Shown piece by piece: positions 16,787 through 26,351 of a stretch of DNA of 46,764 nt. Source of the stretch: Candidatus Cryptobacteroides faecigallinarum (lineage in GTDB: Bacteria > Bacteroidota > Bacteroidia > Bacteroidales > UBA932); assembly GCA_017695015.1 (NCBI GenBank), contig JADIMD010000124.1, forward strand, positions 1 through 46,764. The letters run 5' to 3'. Position 1 is the first letter of the stretch. Each line of letters opens with the position of its first letter. A program made the translations under genes and the position numbers. Under the pieces are notes generated by a model. That model had not been told where the DNA came from. It did no database searches and saw only the letters and a program-made list of their open reading frames with translations.

Positions 16787-18265
16787 ATGACACACAATAG
16801 AATATACATAATTGGACTTCTTTTTGCGGTCTTGATGACGACTGCCGGCTGCCGCGGTTGGCTTACGGTAGATTCCGAAGACAGGATAATGGAGGAAGAG
16901 CTTTTCAAGAATACTGACGGATTCTACACCGCCCTCAACGGAATCTATGTGGATCTTGTAAACGAGAATCTGTATTCAGGCACATTCGGACCGTCCGATC
17001 CGGACATACTCGCCCAATATTACAACACCAGTGCAGACAACCATATGGACGGCTCGCTTGCCCTGTACCAAAACGAAGCCAAAAGACTAGCCGTCAGCAA
17101 CGCATGGACCAGGGCATACCTTATGATACTCAATGCCAACAAGATCATAGAACACTGCGAAAGCGGCAGGGGCAGTGTTCTGAACGACACGGACTACAAT
17201 ATCATAAAAGGAGAATGTCTAGGACTGAGGGCACTGCTGCATTTTGAACTGTTCAGATATTTCGGTCCTGTCTATACGGTATCCCCCGGAGCAGACGCCA
17301 TTCCGTATATGGATGTATCCGACCCACAGGTAAAACCCGTGCTGAAAGCAACGGAAGCCGCAGAAAAGATACTCAATGACCTTGAAACGGCGGAAGGCCT
17401 GCTTGCCGCAAGCGACCCTGTAAGGACACTCGGCAAGAACGAGACCGACAGCGGAAACAGGAACCTGTACAGCTACCGCAACCTCAGATTCAACTACTTC
17501 GCAGTGAAAGCACTCGCCGCAAGAGTCAATATGTATCTTGGCTATAGCGCCAACAAGGAAGAAGCACTGAGACTGGCGGAAGAAGTGATATCCGAAGCCA
17601 GGGACTTCTTCCCGTTCTCCACCAGGGATGAGGTAACAGGACAGGCGGCGACCGGAGCCGTAGTGGAATCCGCAGAAGACAGAATCCTGTCTTCTGATGT
17701 GCTGTTCGCCGTTTACAATGTACATCGCGGAGAGGACATATATGAGGCATATTTCTCCAACTCCCTTGAAGCTACCAACCTGCTTGCCATCTCGGCTAAC
17801 GGCTACAGGAACATGTATCCTGAAGAAAGCGATCTGAGGACATACCAGTGGGAAAGCACTAAGGATGTGTTAGGGAATGACATAATGAGCTTCATCAAAT
17901 ATGAGGCGATGGAAGTGGACGGGAAAAACTATCCATACATGATACCGGTACTCAGGATGTCGGAAATGTATCTCATAGCAGCCGAATGCTATGCCGACAA
18001 TGGGAATGATGACCTTGCGTACGCACGGCTGAACACTGTCAGGAACGCAAGGCAGACATCTTCCGTCTCGTCTAATATCCTGAGCAACATCGAAAGCGAA
18101 TATATCAGGGAATTTGTCGGAGAAGGACAGCTCTTCTGGTATTACAAAAGAAACAACATGCAGTCGATACCTGCCCTCTACGACAGATCAAGACCCAACA
18201 TCAGCATCAGCACGGCAAACTATCTGTTTGAACTTCCTCAATCCGAAGACGGATTCAGGGACTGA
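16787..18265 (+). CDS. SusD/RagB-type surface lipoprotein
   Basis: The ORF track starts at a TTG five codons upstream, but the ATG at 16787 gives a clean lipoprotein signal ending MTTAGC|RG. The mature N-terminus (WLTVDSEDRIMEEELFKNTDGFYTALNGIY) and the late RMSEMYLIAAECYA and AYARLNTVRNAR helices are typical of SusD/RagB proteins. These use TPR-like helices and cap the SusC channel at the cell surface to capture the ligand. The 492-residue length is usual. It starts 36 nt after susC, so the pair is cotranscribed. Confidence 0.94.
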   Translation: MTHNRIYIIGLLFAVLMTTAGCRGWLTVDSEDRIMEEELFKNTDGFYTALNGIYVDLVNENLYSGTFGPSDPDILAQYYNTSADNHMDGSLALYQNEAKRLAVSNAWTRAYLMILNANKIIEHCESGRGSVLNDTDYNIIKGECLGLRALLHFELFRYFGPVYTVSPGADAIPYMDVSDPQVKPVLKATEAAEKILNDLETAEGLLAASDPVRTLGKNETDSGNRNLYSYRNLRFNYFAVKALAARVNMYLGYSANKEEALRLAEEVISEARDFFPFSTRDEVTGQAATGAVVESAEDRILSSDVLFAVYNVHRGEDIYEAYFSNSLEATNLLAISANGYRNMYPEESDLRTYQWESTKDVLGNDIMSFIKYEAMEVDGKNYPYMIPVLRMSEMYLIAAECYADNGNDDLAYARLNTVRNARQTSSVSSNILSNIESEYIREFVGEGQLFWYYKRNNMQSIPALYDRSRPNISISTANYLFELPQSEDGFRD

Positions 18266-18297
18266 CCCTGACCGGAAGACCGACAAACCGAAAAATT

Positions 18298-19092
18298 ATG
18301 AAAAGGCACATGATAAAGCATATCGGATTAACCCCAAAGGAGCACCTGTTCCCGACGGTCATCATCGTTTTTCTTGCACTCTCCGTCTCATGCTCCTCAG
18401 AGCTGGAGACCTACAGTGGAGTATCCGGAGTCTATTTCGCCATGAATGCTGGCTCCACTGCAATCAACGCGGACACCATGTATAGCGAGACTTCTTCCCT
18501 GCCGTTCATAGTGACCAGATCTACCGATTCCACATTCAATCTCAAGGTGAAGATACTGGGGGCAATATCAGACCGTGACAGGCAGGTTTCAATAGAAGTA
18601 GTGCCCGAAGAGACGGATGCCCTCGACGGAGATTACGACAGGCTGTCAGACAACTATGTGTTCCCTGCCGGAACCGTATTCGGGAACATTCCCATCACTT
18701 TCCACCGCACTCCGTCTCTGGAGGGAAAGGAAAGGAAACTGACAGTCAGACTTGTTGAAAACAACGACTTCGCCCTGCCGATCAGGCTATGGCGCAACTC
18801 CTCTGACGAATATGTAGATGTTGTGAAACACACTATAGTCTTCAGCGACAAATATGTCCAGCTTCCGGGATACGAGACCGGATATTTCGGACCGTTCTCG
18901 GAAAAGAAGATGAAGCTGATGCTTGAAGTGCTCGGACTGGACATATCGGACTTCAACGAAAAAATGCCATACACGCGGGCCAAGGCTCTTGGGCAACAGT
19001 TCGACAGATATCTTAAAGAACAGAAAGCTGCCGGAACCCCTGTCCTGGAGGATGACGGCACAGAAATGACTGCCGGAGAATATATCTATTGA
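18298..19092 (+). CDS. DUF4843 lipoprotein
   Basis: A lipoprotein signal (ALSVSC|SS) leads a 264-residue protein whose start (ETYSGVSGVYFA) and strand pattern (SLPFIVTRSTDSTFNLKVKILG, then AGTVFGNIPITFHRT) fit the DUF4843 family. Such proteins are frequent third partners of SusC/SusD pairs and probably surface-exposed Ig-like accessory ligand binders. Family assignment is by pattern recognition; the biochemical role is unknown. The gene begins 32 nt after susD and runs directly into the PKD-like gene. Confidence 0.8.
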   Translation: MKRHMIKHIGLTPKEHLFPTVIIVFLALSVSCSSELETYSGVSGVYFAMNAGSTAINADTMYSETSSLPFIVTRSTDSTFNLKVKILGAISDRDRQVSIEVVPEETDALDGDYDRLSDNYVFPAGTVFGNIPITFHRTPSLEGKERKLTVRLVENNDFALPIRLWRNSSDEYVDVVKHTIVFSDKYVQLPGYETGYFGPFSEKKMKLMLEVLGLDISDFNEKMPYTRAKALGQQFDRYLKEQKAAGTPVLEDDGTEMTAGEYIY

Positions 19093-19109
19093 CACTCAGA
19101 CACTCGAAG

Positions 19110-20690
19110 ATGAAAACCGAATACATACCAATGCCTGCCCTGCGGCTGCTTACCCTGGTCATGATTCTCGCCGGAGGAATGGCCCTTGTCTCTGGCTGCT
19201 TCAAGGACCTGGGCAACTATGACTACACGGATATCAATGAAGCAGTGATCGGGGACGAGGGATTTTCCGTCCCGTATAATATCCGTATCAACGAAATCCT
19301 GAGAATCGAGCCTGATATTACATTCACACTCGACAAGGAAGGTACAGGAGACTATTCATACGAATGGGTGGCAGTCGGACAGACCATGTTCAGAGGAGAG
19401 CGCTTCACCATCGGCACAGAAAAGATTCTGGACTATGTGATGAAACTTGAGTCTGACAACTACATACTGTACCTCAAAGTCAAGGACAATGCCACCGGTA
19501 TCGTTTACAGCAAGGATGTAGAACTCAATGTGATGTCTCCATATTCCGTAGGTTGGCTACTGGCAGGTGAAACAGACGGTGCGGGACAGGTTGACATGAT
19601 GTCCATCAGCAATGACATCATATTCTACCGAAACACTCTGGAGATGGAGGGTATTACCTTATCCCCCATACACTGCATTTGGGTAGACAATGACACATGG
19701 ACAGCGGATGACAGGCTGTATGCAGGAACCGTGAATGGGTCATACAAATTCGACAGGTCCTCGTTCACAGGTTCGGAAGAGACCGACATCAGGCGCTCTT
19801 TCGCCGTAGATCCAGGGGACGATACATATGATATAACTGACATACAGCAGATTATCTCTGACAATACAGGCAGCATCAGAGTTGCCGCAATCATCAATTC
19901 AAGGGCACACATCATCTCGTCTGAAGGCGGACTGATCGAGAACAGTTTCAGTTTTTATAAAGATGCGGACGGGAACATGGCAGATTTCAGAGTAGCGGAC
20001 AGGATCATCTGCAACCATCGCCAGAGCGGCTGCAGAACAATGGTATTCTATAACACGGATGCTAAGGAATTCTGCTATATCAGCGGACTCACAATAGAGG
20101 GAATGAAGACTCTTGGAGACGGGGAAAACGATGAATTCAGCTGGAACACCAAGGCGGATTTCCCCGATGAAAACGGGCTTGACTTCGTATATGCAGTCAA
20201 TTCTTTCTTCAGTGACGGACAGTCAGCTGCTATCCTGAAAGGACCGGTTTCCGGGACATACTACATCTACTGCATCACTGCCAACCGCGGAGAACCAAGC
20301 ATCACCAAAAACGGAAGATACACCGTGGACAACAGTATCGCGCCAGGATTCGGGTCCTCTCCATGCTACGCAATGACTACAACATACGGATACTTGCTCT
20401 ACGCATCCGGCAACACTCTCTACGGCTACGACTTCAGGAAATCTCCGCAGCAATGCACCGTACTCAGGACTTTCGATGCCCCGATATCATATATGATGGT
20501 CGACACCGAGACCGACGAAAAATACGATGACTGCATCTATGTGGCAACATACGACGAGAGCCGCAGCCGCAGCGGGACATTGTACAAGATGCAGATGGTG
20601 GACTCTCCAGACAGAATTGAAACGTCAGAACCCGAGAAACTGGAGGATGGACTGCTGAAAATAACGGATATGTATTACAAGTCATTCTGA
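19110..20690 (+). CDS. PKD-like surface lipoprotein
   Basis: The track begins at a TTG at 19089, but the ATG at 19110 gives a clear lipoprotein signal ending LVSGC|FK. The mature protein starts KDLGNYDYTDINEA, the usual opening of PKD-like lipoproteins paired with DUF4843. Two Ig/PKD-like domains (to about 165) come before a larger beta-rich region with repeats of about 45 residues, possibly a propeller. It probably sits with SusC/SusD at the surface and helps to bind the substrate. Only 17 nt separate it from the DUF4843 gene. Confidence 0.8.
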   Translation: MKTEYIPMPALRLLTLVMILAGGMALVSGCFKDLGNYDYTDINEAVIGDEGFSVPYNIRINEILRIEPDITFTLDKEGTGDYSYEWVAVGQTMFRGERFTIGTEKILDYVMKLESDNYILYLKVKDNATGIVYSKDVELNVMSPYSVGWLLAGETDGAGQVDMMSISNDIIFYRNTLEMEGITLSPIHCIWVDNDTWTADDRLYAGTVNGSYKFDRSSFTGSEETDIRRSFAVDPGDDTYDITDIQQIISDNTGSIRVAAIINSRAHIISSEGGLIENSFSFYKDADGNMADFRVADRIICNHRQSGCRTMVFYNTDAKEFCYISGLTIEGMKTLGDGENDEFSWNTKADFPDENGLDFVYAVNSFFSDGQSAAILKGPVSGTYYIYCITANRGEPSITKNGRYTVDNSIAPGFGSSPCYAMTTTYGYLLYASGNTLYGYDFRKSPQQCTVLRTFDAPISYMMVDTETDEKYDDCIYVATYDESRSRSGTLYKMQMVDSPDRIETSEPEKLEDGLLKITDMYYKSF

Positions 20691-20730
20691 ACGCGAGACG
20701 AGACAAAACAAACACATAACAAAATTTAAA

Positions 20731-23433
20731 ATGAGATTGAGACATTTTTTGACAGCAGCCTGCGCAATGCTGCTGATCACCGCTATCGGAGCCGAAGCCG
20801 GTGAAAAGAAGCCAGTGAAACCGAGAAAGAAGAAGAAAGGGGAAGTGGAACAGGTCGACACTGCAAAAACAGAGAAGAAGGACAAATACAAGGAAGCCAT
20901 CAAGGATGCAAAAGTATATGATGGTCTCATCAAGGCATATGTCACCCCAAAAGAGGAGCTTTATTTCGAGATAACCCCAGAAAACACTGGACATTTCTAT
21001 CTTCTGACCAACAGGATAACCGAGACAAGCGATGACGCCGCATTTGCTGCGGGGGAACTCATCGGGAATCCTATCATGTTCAGGATATCCGTGGACACAT
21101 CATATGTGCATTTCTATTCAGTAAACACATTCAGAAAAGTCCGTGAAGGGGATCCAATTACTGAGGCATTCGAGAGAAACAACAGAGAACCTATCATCAA
21201 GTCATTCAAGGTCAAGGCATTCAGAAAAGACACATCCTACCTCATCGACATGACATCGTTCTTCAAGTCCAATGAGAAGCTTATCACACCTCTCCAGTAC
21301 AGTCAGAACATCATGGGAACGAAAAGCGGCTCATACGATGCAGATGCCTCAAAAATACTGGAAGTCAAATCATTCCCGAAGAATGTCGAAATCTCCAGCC
21401 AGATCTGTTTCCAGTCTGAGCCTACGCCATATCTGGTCGAGATACGCAGGTCCATTCTGCTGCTTCCTGACGAGCCGATGAAGACCCGATACCAGGACAA
21501 CCGGGTCGGATACTTCTACTCTTCTTACCAGTATTTCACTTCAGATGCTGACAGAGTTGATGTAAAGAGCATCATCCACCGCTGGAGACTCGAGCCAAAG
21601 CCCGAGGATATGGAGAAATATTTCAACGGGGAACTGGTTGAACCGGAGAATCCTATCGTATTCTATGTGGACTCTGCATTCCCTGACAAATGGAGGGAGG
21701 CTGTCAAGCAAGGAATCGAGGACTGGCAACCTGCATTTGAGGCAGCCGGCTTCAAGAACGCCATCATCGCCATGGACTATCCTGCCGACAGCACCGGATT
21801 CGATCCTGATGACATAAGATACAACTGCATAAGATACATCGCAAGCGATATAGCCAACGCCTCCGGTCCAAGCTATGTAGATCCGCGTTCGGGAGAAATT
21901 CTTGTTGGTGATGTCAACTGGTACCACAATGTAATCTCTCTTGTCAACAACTGGAGATTCACTCAGACAGGCGCTGTCGATCCGCGCGTCAGGAAAGCCG
22001 TCTTCGACGATGATGTCATGGCAGAATCACTGAGATATGTGGCATCACACGAAATCGGGCACACGCTCGGGCTTATGCACAACATGGGGGCAAGCTACTC
22101 GTTCCCTGTCGATTCTCTCCGCAGCCCGTCCTTCACACAGAAGTACGGCACTACCCCGAGCATCATGGATTATGCCAGGAACAATTACATCGCCCAACCC
22201 GGCGACTTGGAAAAGGGTGTTCGGCTTGTTCCCCCTCTTGTAGGCGTATATGACATATACGCAATCAACTGGGGCTACAGGCTATTCCCGGGTGACCTTA
22301 CCCCTGAGCAGGAAAAAGTGAAACTCAATGCCATCATCGCCGAGAAGGCAGGAGACCCGATGTACAAATTCGGGGCACAGCAGATTTTCAACACAATAAG
22401 CCCTGCAGACCAGATGGAAGACCTTGGCAACGACCACATGAAAGCAGGAGACTATGCTGTCGCGAATCTTAAGAGACTGGTGCCGCATCTTGCGGAATGG
22501 TTCTACAAAGAAGGCGATGACTACATGGAAATCAAGATCAAGTATTTCAACCTTGCCAACCAGTACAACCGCATCATGATGCATGTCTACCCGTATCTGG
22601 GAGGAGTATTCTTCAACGACCTTGTCCAGGATGGAAGCGACGACGGCATCGCAAGGGTATATGTAGACAAGAAGACACAGAAACGGGCGATGCAATGGCT
22701 TGTCAACCAGGCTCTGACATTCCGTGAATGGCTGCTTCCCGCATATATTCAGGATATCACGGGATACGGCTCCGGTGATCTCGACGGATACCAGAGAAGC
22801 CTGATGGCAAAAATGTTCGGAGCCGCCACTCTCACATTCATAGCCGAAGGGGAACGCTCCGGACAGGAAGGGCTCTACACACTGGACGGATATATGAAAG
22901 ACGCAGTAAATACAGTCCTTGGCAATACGCTCAAGGGCAGAAAACTGACCATAGAGGACATGAACATGCAGAATGCAATGGTGGCATCCCTTGCCGAACT
23001 TGCAGGAGTCATCGAGGTTCCGAAAGATGCAATCGCCCTTTCAGGAATGGGAGGACAGTCCATATCAGGCAGCTACCGTGCAGATATAGCCGATGGTAGC
23101 CCTGTACTCGGAAGCGGCTCTTTCGAAGAAGAAGCTCTACAGTGCAGGCTGGCTCTACAGAAACAGATGGAGGCAGCCGCCGGCGAGCCGTTCTGCTGTT
23201 TCGGTCATGACCACAATGCTTCAAGCAGGACCGCAGGAGACATGACCACATCTTATTTCCGCCAGAACAATGACCTGCCGAAACTCTCGGGAGCACTTGC
23301 CCGTCCTATCGCCCTCAAGGAACTGAACAGGGTGATCTCCATATACAAGAGTGCAAGGAATTCCGGAGACAGCCGCACCAAAGCTTTCTATGACTACCAG
23401 ATCGACAAGATCGAGAGGGCAATGAACAAGTAG
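20731..23433 (+). CDS. Exported zinc metalloprotease (DUF5117/DUF5118, Met-zincin)
   Basis: A signal peptide (about 1-22) is followed by a very basic linker (PVKPRKKKKGE), DUF5118 and DUF5117-like domains (to about 400), then a metzincin catalytic domain. Zinc ligands and base are in HEIGHTLGLMH (H440, E441, H444, H450), and the likely Met-turn is in PSIMDYARNNY. These 850-900-residue proteins are widespread in Bacteroidota and usually encoded near SusC/SusD pairs; their natural substrates are little known. There is no lipobox, so it is periplasmic or released. In this operon it is the only hydrolase, which points to protein or peptide as the captured substrate. Confidence 0.9.
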   Translation: MRLRHFLTAACAMLLITAIGAEAGEKKPVKPRKKKKGEVEQVDTAKTEKKDKYKEAIKDAKVYDGLIKAYVTPKEELYFEITPENTGHFYLLTNRITETSDDAAFAAGELIGNPIMFRISVDTSYVHFYSVNTFRKVREGDPITEAFERNNREPIIKSFKVKAFRKDTSYLIDMTSFFKSNEKLITPLQYSQNIMGTKSGSYDADASKILEVKSFPKNVEISSQICFQSEPTPYLVEIRRSILLLPDEPMKTRYQDNRVGYFYSSYQYFTSDADRVDVKSIIHRWRLEPKPEDMEKYFNGELVEPENPIVFYVDSAFPDKWREAVKQGIEDWQPAFEAAGFKNAIIAMDYPADSTGFDPDDIRYNCIRYIASDIANASGPSYVDPRSGEILVGDVNWYHNVISLVNNWRFTQTGAVDPRVRKAVFDDDVMAESLRYVASHEIGHTLGLMHNMGASYSFPVDSLRSPSFTQKYGTTPSIMDYARNNYIAQPGDLEKGVRLVPPLVGVYDIYAINWGYRLFPGDLTPEQEKVKLNAIIAEKAGDPMYKFGAQQIFNTISPADQMEDLGNDHMKAGDYAVANLKRLVPHLAEWFYKEGDDYMEIKIKYFNLANQYNRIMMHVYPYLGGVFFNDLVQDGSDDGIARVYVDKKTQKRAMQWLVNQALTFREWLLPAYIQDITGYGSGDLDGYQRSLMAKMFGAATLTFIAEGERSGQEGLYTLDGYMKDAVNTVLGNTLKGRKLTIEDMNMQNAMVASLAELAGVIEVPKDAIALSGMGGQSISGSYRADIADGSPVLGSGSFEEEALQCRLALQKQMEAAAGEPFCCFGHDHNASSRTAGDMTTSYFRQNNDLPKLSGALARPIALKELNRVISIYKSARNSGDSRTKAFYDYQIDKIERAMNK

Positions 23434-23543
23434 GCGTCCCGGCTACAGCATAAGACAGAACCGGAGAGAGAAAGCGGCATGAAAGAAGAGAAGCAACTGC
23501 TTAAAAGGAGAAGAGACAATATTAACTATAAGATTATGATATT

Positions 23544-24644
23544 ATGAAAACAACACGAACAATCCTGATGACCGTCGCCGCAATGCTGGCAATGGCATCC
23601 GTGTCCTGCACAAAGGACGAAAACACAGGTAATGGAGAAGATACGACTTACACTCTTTCTCTTGCAGACCCGCTTGACAAGGAGATTATCCTGACCGACA
23701 ACGAAGTCAGTACAATTTCTGTCAATATCAACACCAACCTGAGAGCAGACCAGATCTCCGTAGAGCCTAAGGAAGATCAGAAATGGTGTACCGCCACTCT
23801 TTCCGATGACGGCAAGACCATCACTGTAATTCTGGGAGAAAGCGCCGGAGAAAAAGATCAGACAGCGACATTCATTGTCTCCGCTACGGTTGATGGTGTC
23901 GAGCCTTTCGAGTTCACTGTCACCAGAAAGGCGACAAAATATGTCATTGAATCAATAGAGGGAGAAGGTCTGGACTTCAAAGAAGACCAATACATGCCCG
24001 GCGGCTATCTGATCTCATATAATGCATCGGCAAGTTCACCCGCCAGTCTCACGATTACGGTGAATACCAATGCGCCGTCATGGTATTTCGCAGACAGCAA
24101 CATGGCCATGGATCCGGACACATATGAGCCGATAGAATGGTACACAGTTGACAGAAGAAGCGGAAGAGACGGTGAAACAATCACCATCACATTCAAGGAG
24201 AATACCAGTGCAAGCAACAGGACATCGATGTTCTATTTCGATGTTGTTCCATTTGAAGGAGACTACCCGTTCAGCGATGTCAGCGTCACCGTCACTCAGG
24301 ATGCGGCACCATCAACTTATGTAAAACTCTATGATGCGGATGGCGCCAAAATCGAATCCGGGAGCGAAGTGCAAATTGGGAAAGACGGTGAGTCATTGGA
24401 TTACACGATAGAAACTGACTTTGGTATAAGTTCTATATTCGCTAACCCGGGAACCTCCGATCCGGCATTTGACGGAGAAAACGACTGGGTAACCGGAGGT
24501 CAGGCAATATGGGACCCTACCAGTTTTTCCATCAACGCACAGGAAAACAGCACAGGCAAAGAGAGGGCTGTAGACCTGGTTATCACTCCGGCAGGAAGTG
24601 ACACGGAGCTCTTCCGGCTGTCAATTGTCCAGGCAGGGGAATAA
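23544..24644 (+). CDS. BACON-like lipoprotein
   Basis: A lipoprotein signal (ASVSC|TK) is followed by three Ig-like repeats of about 100-110 residues. Each ends in a VT-rich strand such as FEFTVTRKA, VSVTVTQDA or FRLSIVQAG, the hallmark of BACON-type domains. These are substrate-binding or spacer modules on the surface of Bacteroidota. The 366-residue protein closes the SusC operon; a strong hairpin follows. The 110-nt gap before it contains a possible 22-codon reading frame (23479-23547) whose stop overlaps this start as ATGA. Confidence 0.8.
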   Translation: MKTTRTILMTVAAMLAMASVSCTKDENTGNGEDTTYTLSLADPLDKEIILTDNEVSTISVNINTNLRADQISVEPKEDQKWCTATLSDDGKTITVILGESAGEKDQTATFIVSATVDGVEPFEFTVTRKATKYVIESIEGEGLDFKEDQYMPGGYLISYNASASSPASLTITVNTNAPSWYFADSNMAMDPDTYEPIEWYTVDRRSGRDGETITITFKENTSASNRTSMFYFDVVPFEGDYPFSDVSVTVTQDAAPSTYVKLYDADGAKIESGSEVQIGKDGESLDYTIETDFGISSIFANPGTSDPAFDGENDWVTGGQAIWDPTSFSINAQENSTGKERAVDLVITPAGSDTELFRLSIVQAGE

Positions 24645-24668
24645 TATTCCATTCATCTGCTGAAAACG

Positions 24669-24705
24669 ATACTGCGCATCCGGCTACATGTCAGATGCGC
24701 AGTAT
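24669..24705 (+). terminator. Terminator of the SusC operon
   Basis: ATACTGCGCATC (24669-24680) pairs perfectly over 12 bp with GATGCGCAGTAT (24694-24705) around a 13-nt loop, followed by TTTCAT. It lies 25 nt after the BACON gene stop. Confidence 0.8.
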
Positions 24706-24746
24706 TTCATAACGACAAGAACCTGAGCAAAATATTGTTGCTAAAA

Positions 24747-24778
24747 TTGCACGGCTACAGAATATTTGCCTATATTTG
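24747..24778 (+). promoter_or_regulatory. Promoter of the yeiH-like pseudogene
   Basis: TTGC (24747-24750), 20 nt, TATATTTG (24771-24778) fits the Bacteroidetes consensus well. The promoter appears intact although the gene behind it is broken. Confidence 0.65.
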
Positions 24779-24799
24779 CAGCCCGTTCTGAAAGCCAGG

Positions 24800-25304
24800 A
24801 TGGGTTATTTAATTCTAAAGCATTTACTTATGCCATCCGAAGCAAGGAAAAGCATGCTCCACGGGATTCTCCTCATCGCGCTGTTCTCATGCGCAGCATT
24901 CTACATCGCGGATTTCGACTTCATCCAAAAACTGTCTTTCAGCCCACTGATTGTCGGCATCGTACTTGGAATGCTGTATGCCAATTCATTGCGCAACAAT
25001 CTCCCTGAGACCTGGGTCCCGGGCATCAAGTTCTGCTCAAAACAGATACTGCGGCTGGGAATCATCCTCTACGGGTTCAGGCTCACTTTCCAGAGTGTCA
25101 TAGCTGTCGGCTTCCGTTGTGGGCTTCATCAACAATTTCGACACATTCCTCCTGACCATGGCAATGACAGCCCTCGGCGCTGAGACCAGCATCGACAAGT
25201 TCCGTCAGGCCGGAGCCAAGCCATTCATCCTTGCCGCCATACTTTTTATATGGCTCATGGGAGGCGGCTATCTCCTCGCCCGCTACCTCGGACCTCTGCT
25301 GTAA
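24800..25304 (+). pseudogene. YeiH family putative sulfate exporter, internal deletion plus frameshift
   Basis: The first reading frame encodes the normal N-terminal third of a YeiH/UPF0324 membrane protein (SPLIVGIVLGMLYANS, then RLGIILYGFRLTFQSVIAVGF). The second frame, from 25119, encodes the normal C-terminal end (VGFINNFDTFLLTMAMTALGAET, then LFIWLMGGGYLLARY). Intact relatives have about 330-350 residues; roughly 190 are missing between these parts and the frame shifts at the join. At the break, GTCGGCTTC and GTGGGCTTC lie side by side, suggesting deletion near short repeats. The start could also be ATG 24830. Family members are annotated as putative sulfate exporters; the broken product is unlikely to work. 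A sequencing or assembly error cannot explain so large a loss by itself. Confidence 0.85.
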
Positions 25305-25553
25305 CCGCTTCTGTCCCTTATGGTCTGATTGACAAGATGAAGTTCCGGAAGCACAATCCGGATCTCCTTGTTCGCGTCTTCATCTTTCCACCATACGACG
25401 AAATTGACTTTAGCCTCGGCAATAAAATATCCTTTATTTCTGAAATCAGTCAACAGTGTGCTTCGTCTATGACAAACCTGGCTATCCGCCCTCTCTCGGA
25501 CAGAGGGCACAAATTTAATGAATTCTTCAATCTGTTATCCGGATTTAATTTAC
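25305..25553. other. Intergenic stretch without a supported gene
   Basis: This part of a 294-nt gap holds a hairpin GCCCTCT/AGAGGGC (25488-25508). It also holds a minus-strand open frame (25283-25510) with a fairly protein-like core (GYFIAEAKVNFVVWWKDED) but no family I recognise and an overlap with the pseudogene end. It may be a gene remnant; I do not call it. Confidence 0.4.
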
Positions 25554-25561
25554 TATCTTTA
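25554..25561 (+). promoter_or_regulatory. -7-like element of the small beta-barrel gene
   Basis: TATCTTTA differs from TAnnTTTG only in the last base and lies 37 nt before the start codon. No clear -33 box is seen. Confidence 0.4.
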
Positions 25562-25598
25562 GGGCATTGACTGATTATCGGTTTTTAATCAAAATACT

Positions 25599-26276
25599 AT
25601 GAAAAGATTTTTACTTATCGCAGTTATGGGTGCAATAACCATGACCCTCTCTGCACAGGAACAAGGAGATTTCTCCGTAGGCGGAACAATTGGCGTAACA
25701 GGAGGCAGCGCCAGCCTGAAGACCTCAACCACCACCAACGATCAGACCAACACTACAAATTCGTCAGCTCCGGAAGCGACAGGATTCAAATTGGCCCCGA
25801 TGTTCAATTACTTCGTCATCGACAATCTCCAGCTGTCTGCAGGCCTGTCCTACCAGATGGACAAGACTTTCAAAACGACAGATGCCAACAACAAGAATCT
25901 GTTCAATTTCTCTCATACAGCATTGTTCGTGATAGGGGCCCACTATTATGTACCTGTCATTAAAGGGAGTCTCTACTATACCCCTGGTATAGAATTCGGA
26001 TTCGGCGGCGGTTCGAATGTATCCCAAAACGGAAACGGGTCTTCAACCACAACGAAAATTCCTTTCGCATTTGCGTTCAACGCCAATCTCGGGACGGTGG
26101 AATTCAAGCCGATAGACTGTCTCGGCATCACCCTGAATGTACTTGACTTCACCATAACTACCGTAACAAACCGCCGGGAAATGGCACAGGCAAACACGGT
26201 CTACAAGAGCACCTACACAACATTCCTCGCAGGTCTCAACTATGGAATAAGCGCCGGAGTAAAATACTATTTCTAA
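25599..26276 (+). CDS. Small outer-membrane beta-barrel protein
   Basis: A signal peptide (MKRFLLIAVMGAITMTLSAQ) precedes alternating strands of a small barrel, typical of the OmpA/OmpW-like porin family of Bacteroidota: FSVGGTIGVTGGSAS, LQLSAGLSYQMD, ALFVIGAHYYVPV, and a final GISAGVKYYF with the terminal Phe used for outer-membrane insertion. A Ser/Thr/Asn-rich loop (about 45-60) is probably surface-exposed. The length is 225 residues. The role is unknown; such proteins are often structural or adhesive. It is a single gene with its own promoter and terminator. Confidence 0.8.
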   Translation: MKRFLLIAVMGAITMTLSAQEQGDFSVGGTIGVTGGSASLKTSTTTNDQTNTTNSSAPEATGFKLAPMFNYFVIDNLQLSAGLSYQMDKTFKTTDANNKNLFNFSHTALFVIGAHYYVPVIKGSLYYTPGIEFGFGGGSNVSQNGNGSSTTTKIPFAFAFNANLGTVEFKPIDCLGITLNVLDFTITTVTNRREMAQANTVYKSTYTTFLAGLNYGISAGVKYYF

Positions 26277-26298
26277 CACAACGCTCCCACAAACACCC

Positions 26299-26332
26299 AC
26301 AGCCCGCCCTGAAACCAGGACGGGCTGTTTTT
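26299..26332 (+). terminator. Rho-independent terminator after the beta-barrel gene
   Basis: ACAGCCCGCCCTG (26299-26311) pairs with CAGGACGGGCTGT (26316-26328) with one mismatch and a four-base loop, followed by a T-run ending at 26332. It lies 22 nt after the stop codon. Confidence 0.9.
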
Positions 26333-26351
26333 ATCGTTGACCCAGGACTGC

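Noticed and set aside
25283-25510. 75-codon minus-strand frame with a protein-like core
   Set aside because: No recognised family, overlaps the yeiH-like pseudogene end and lacks a promoter; kept only as a possible remnant.
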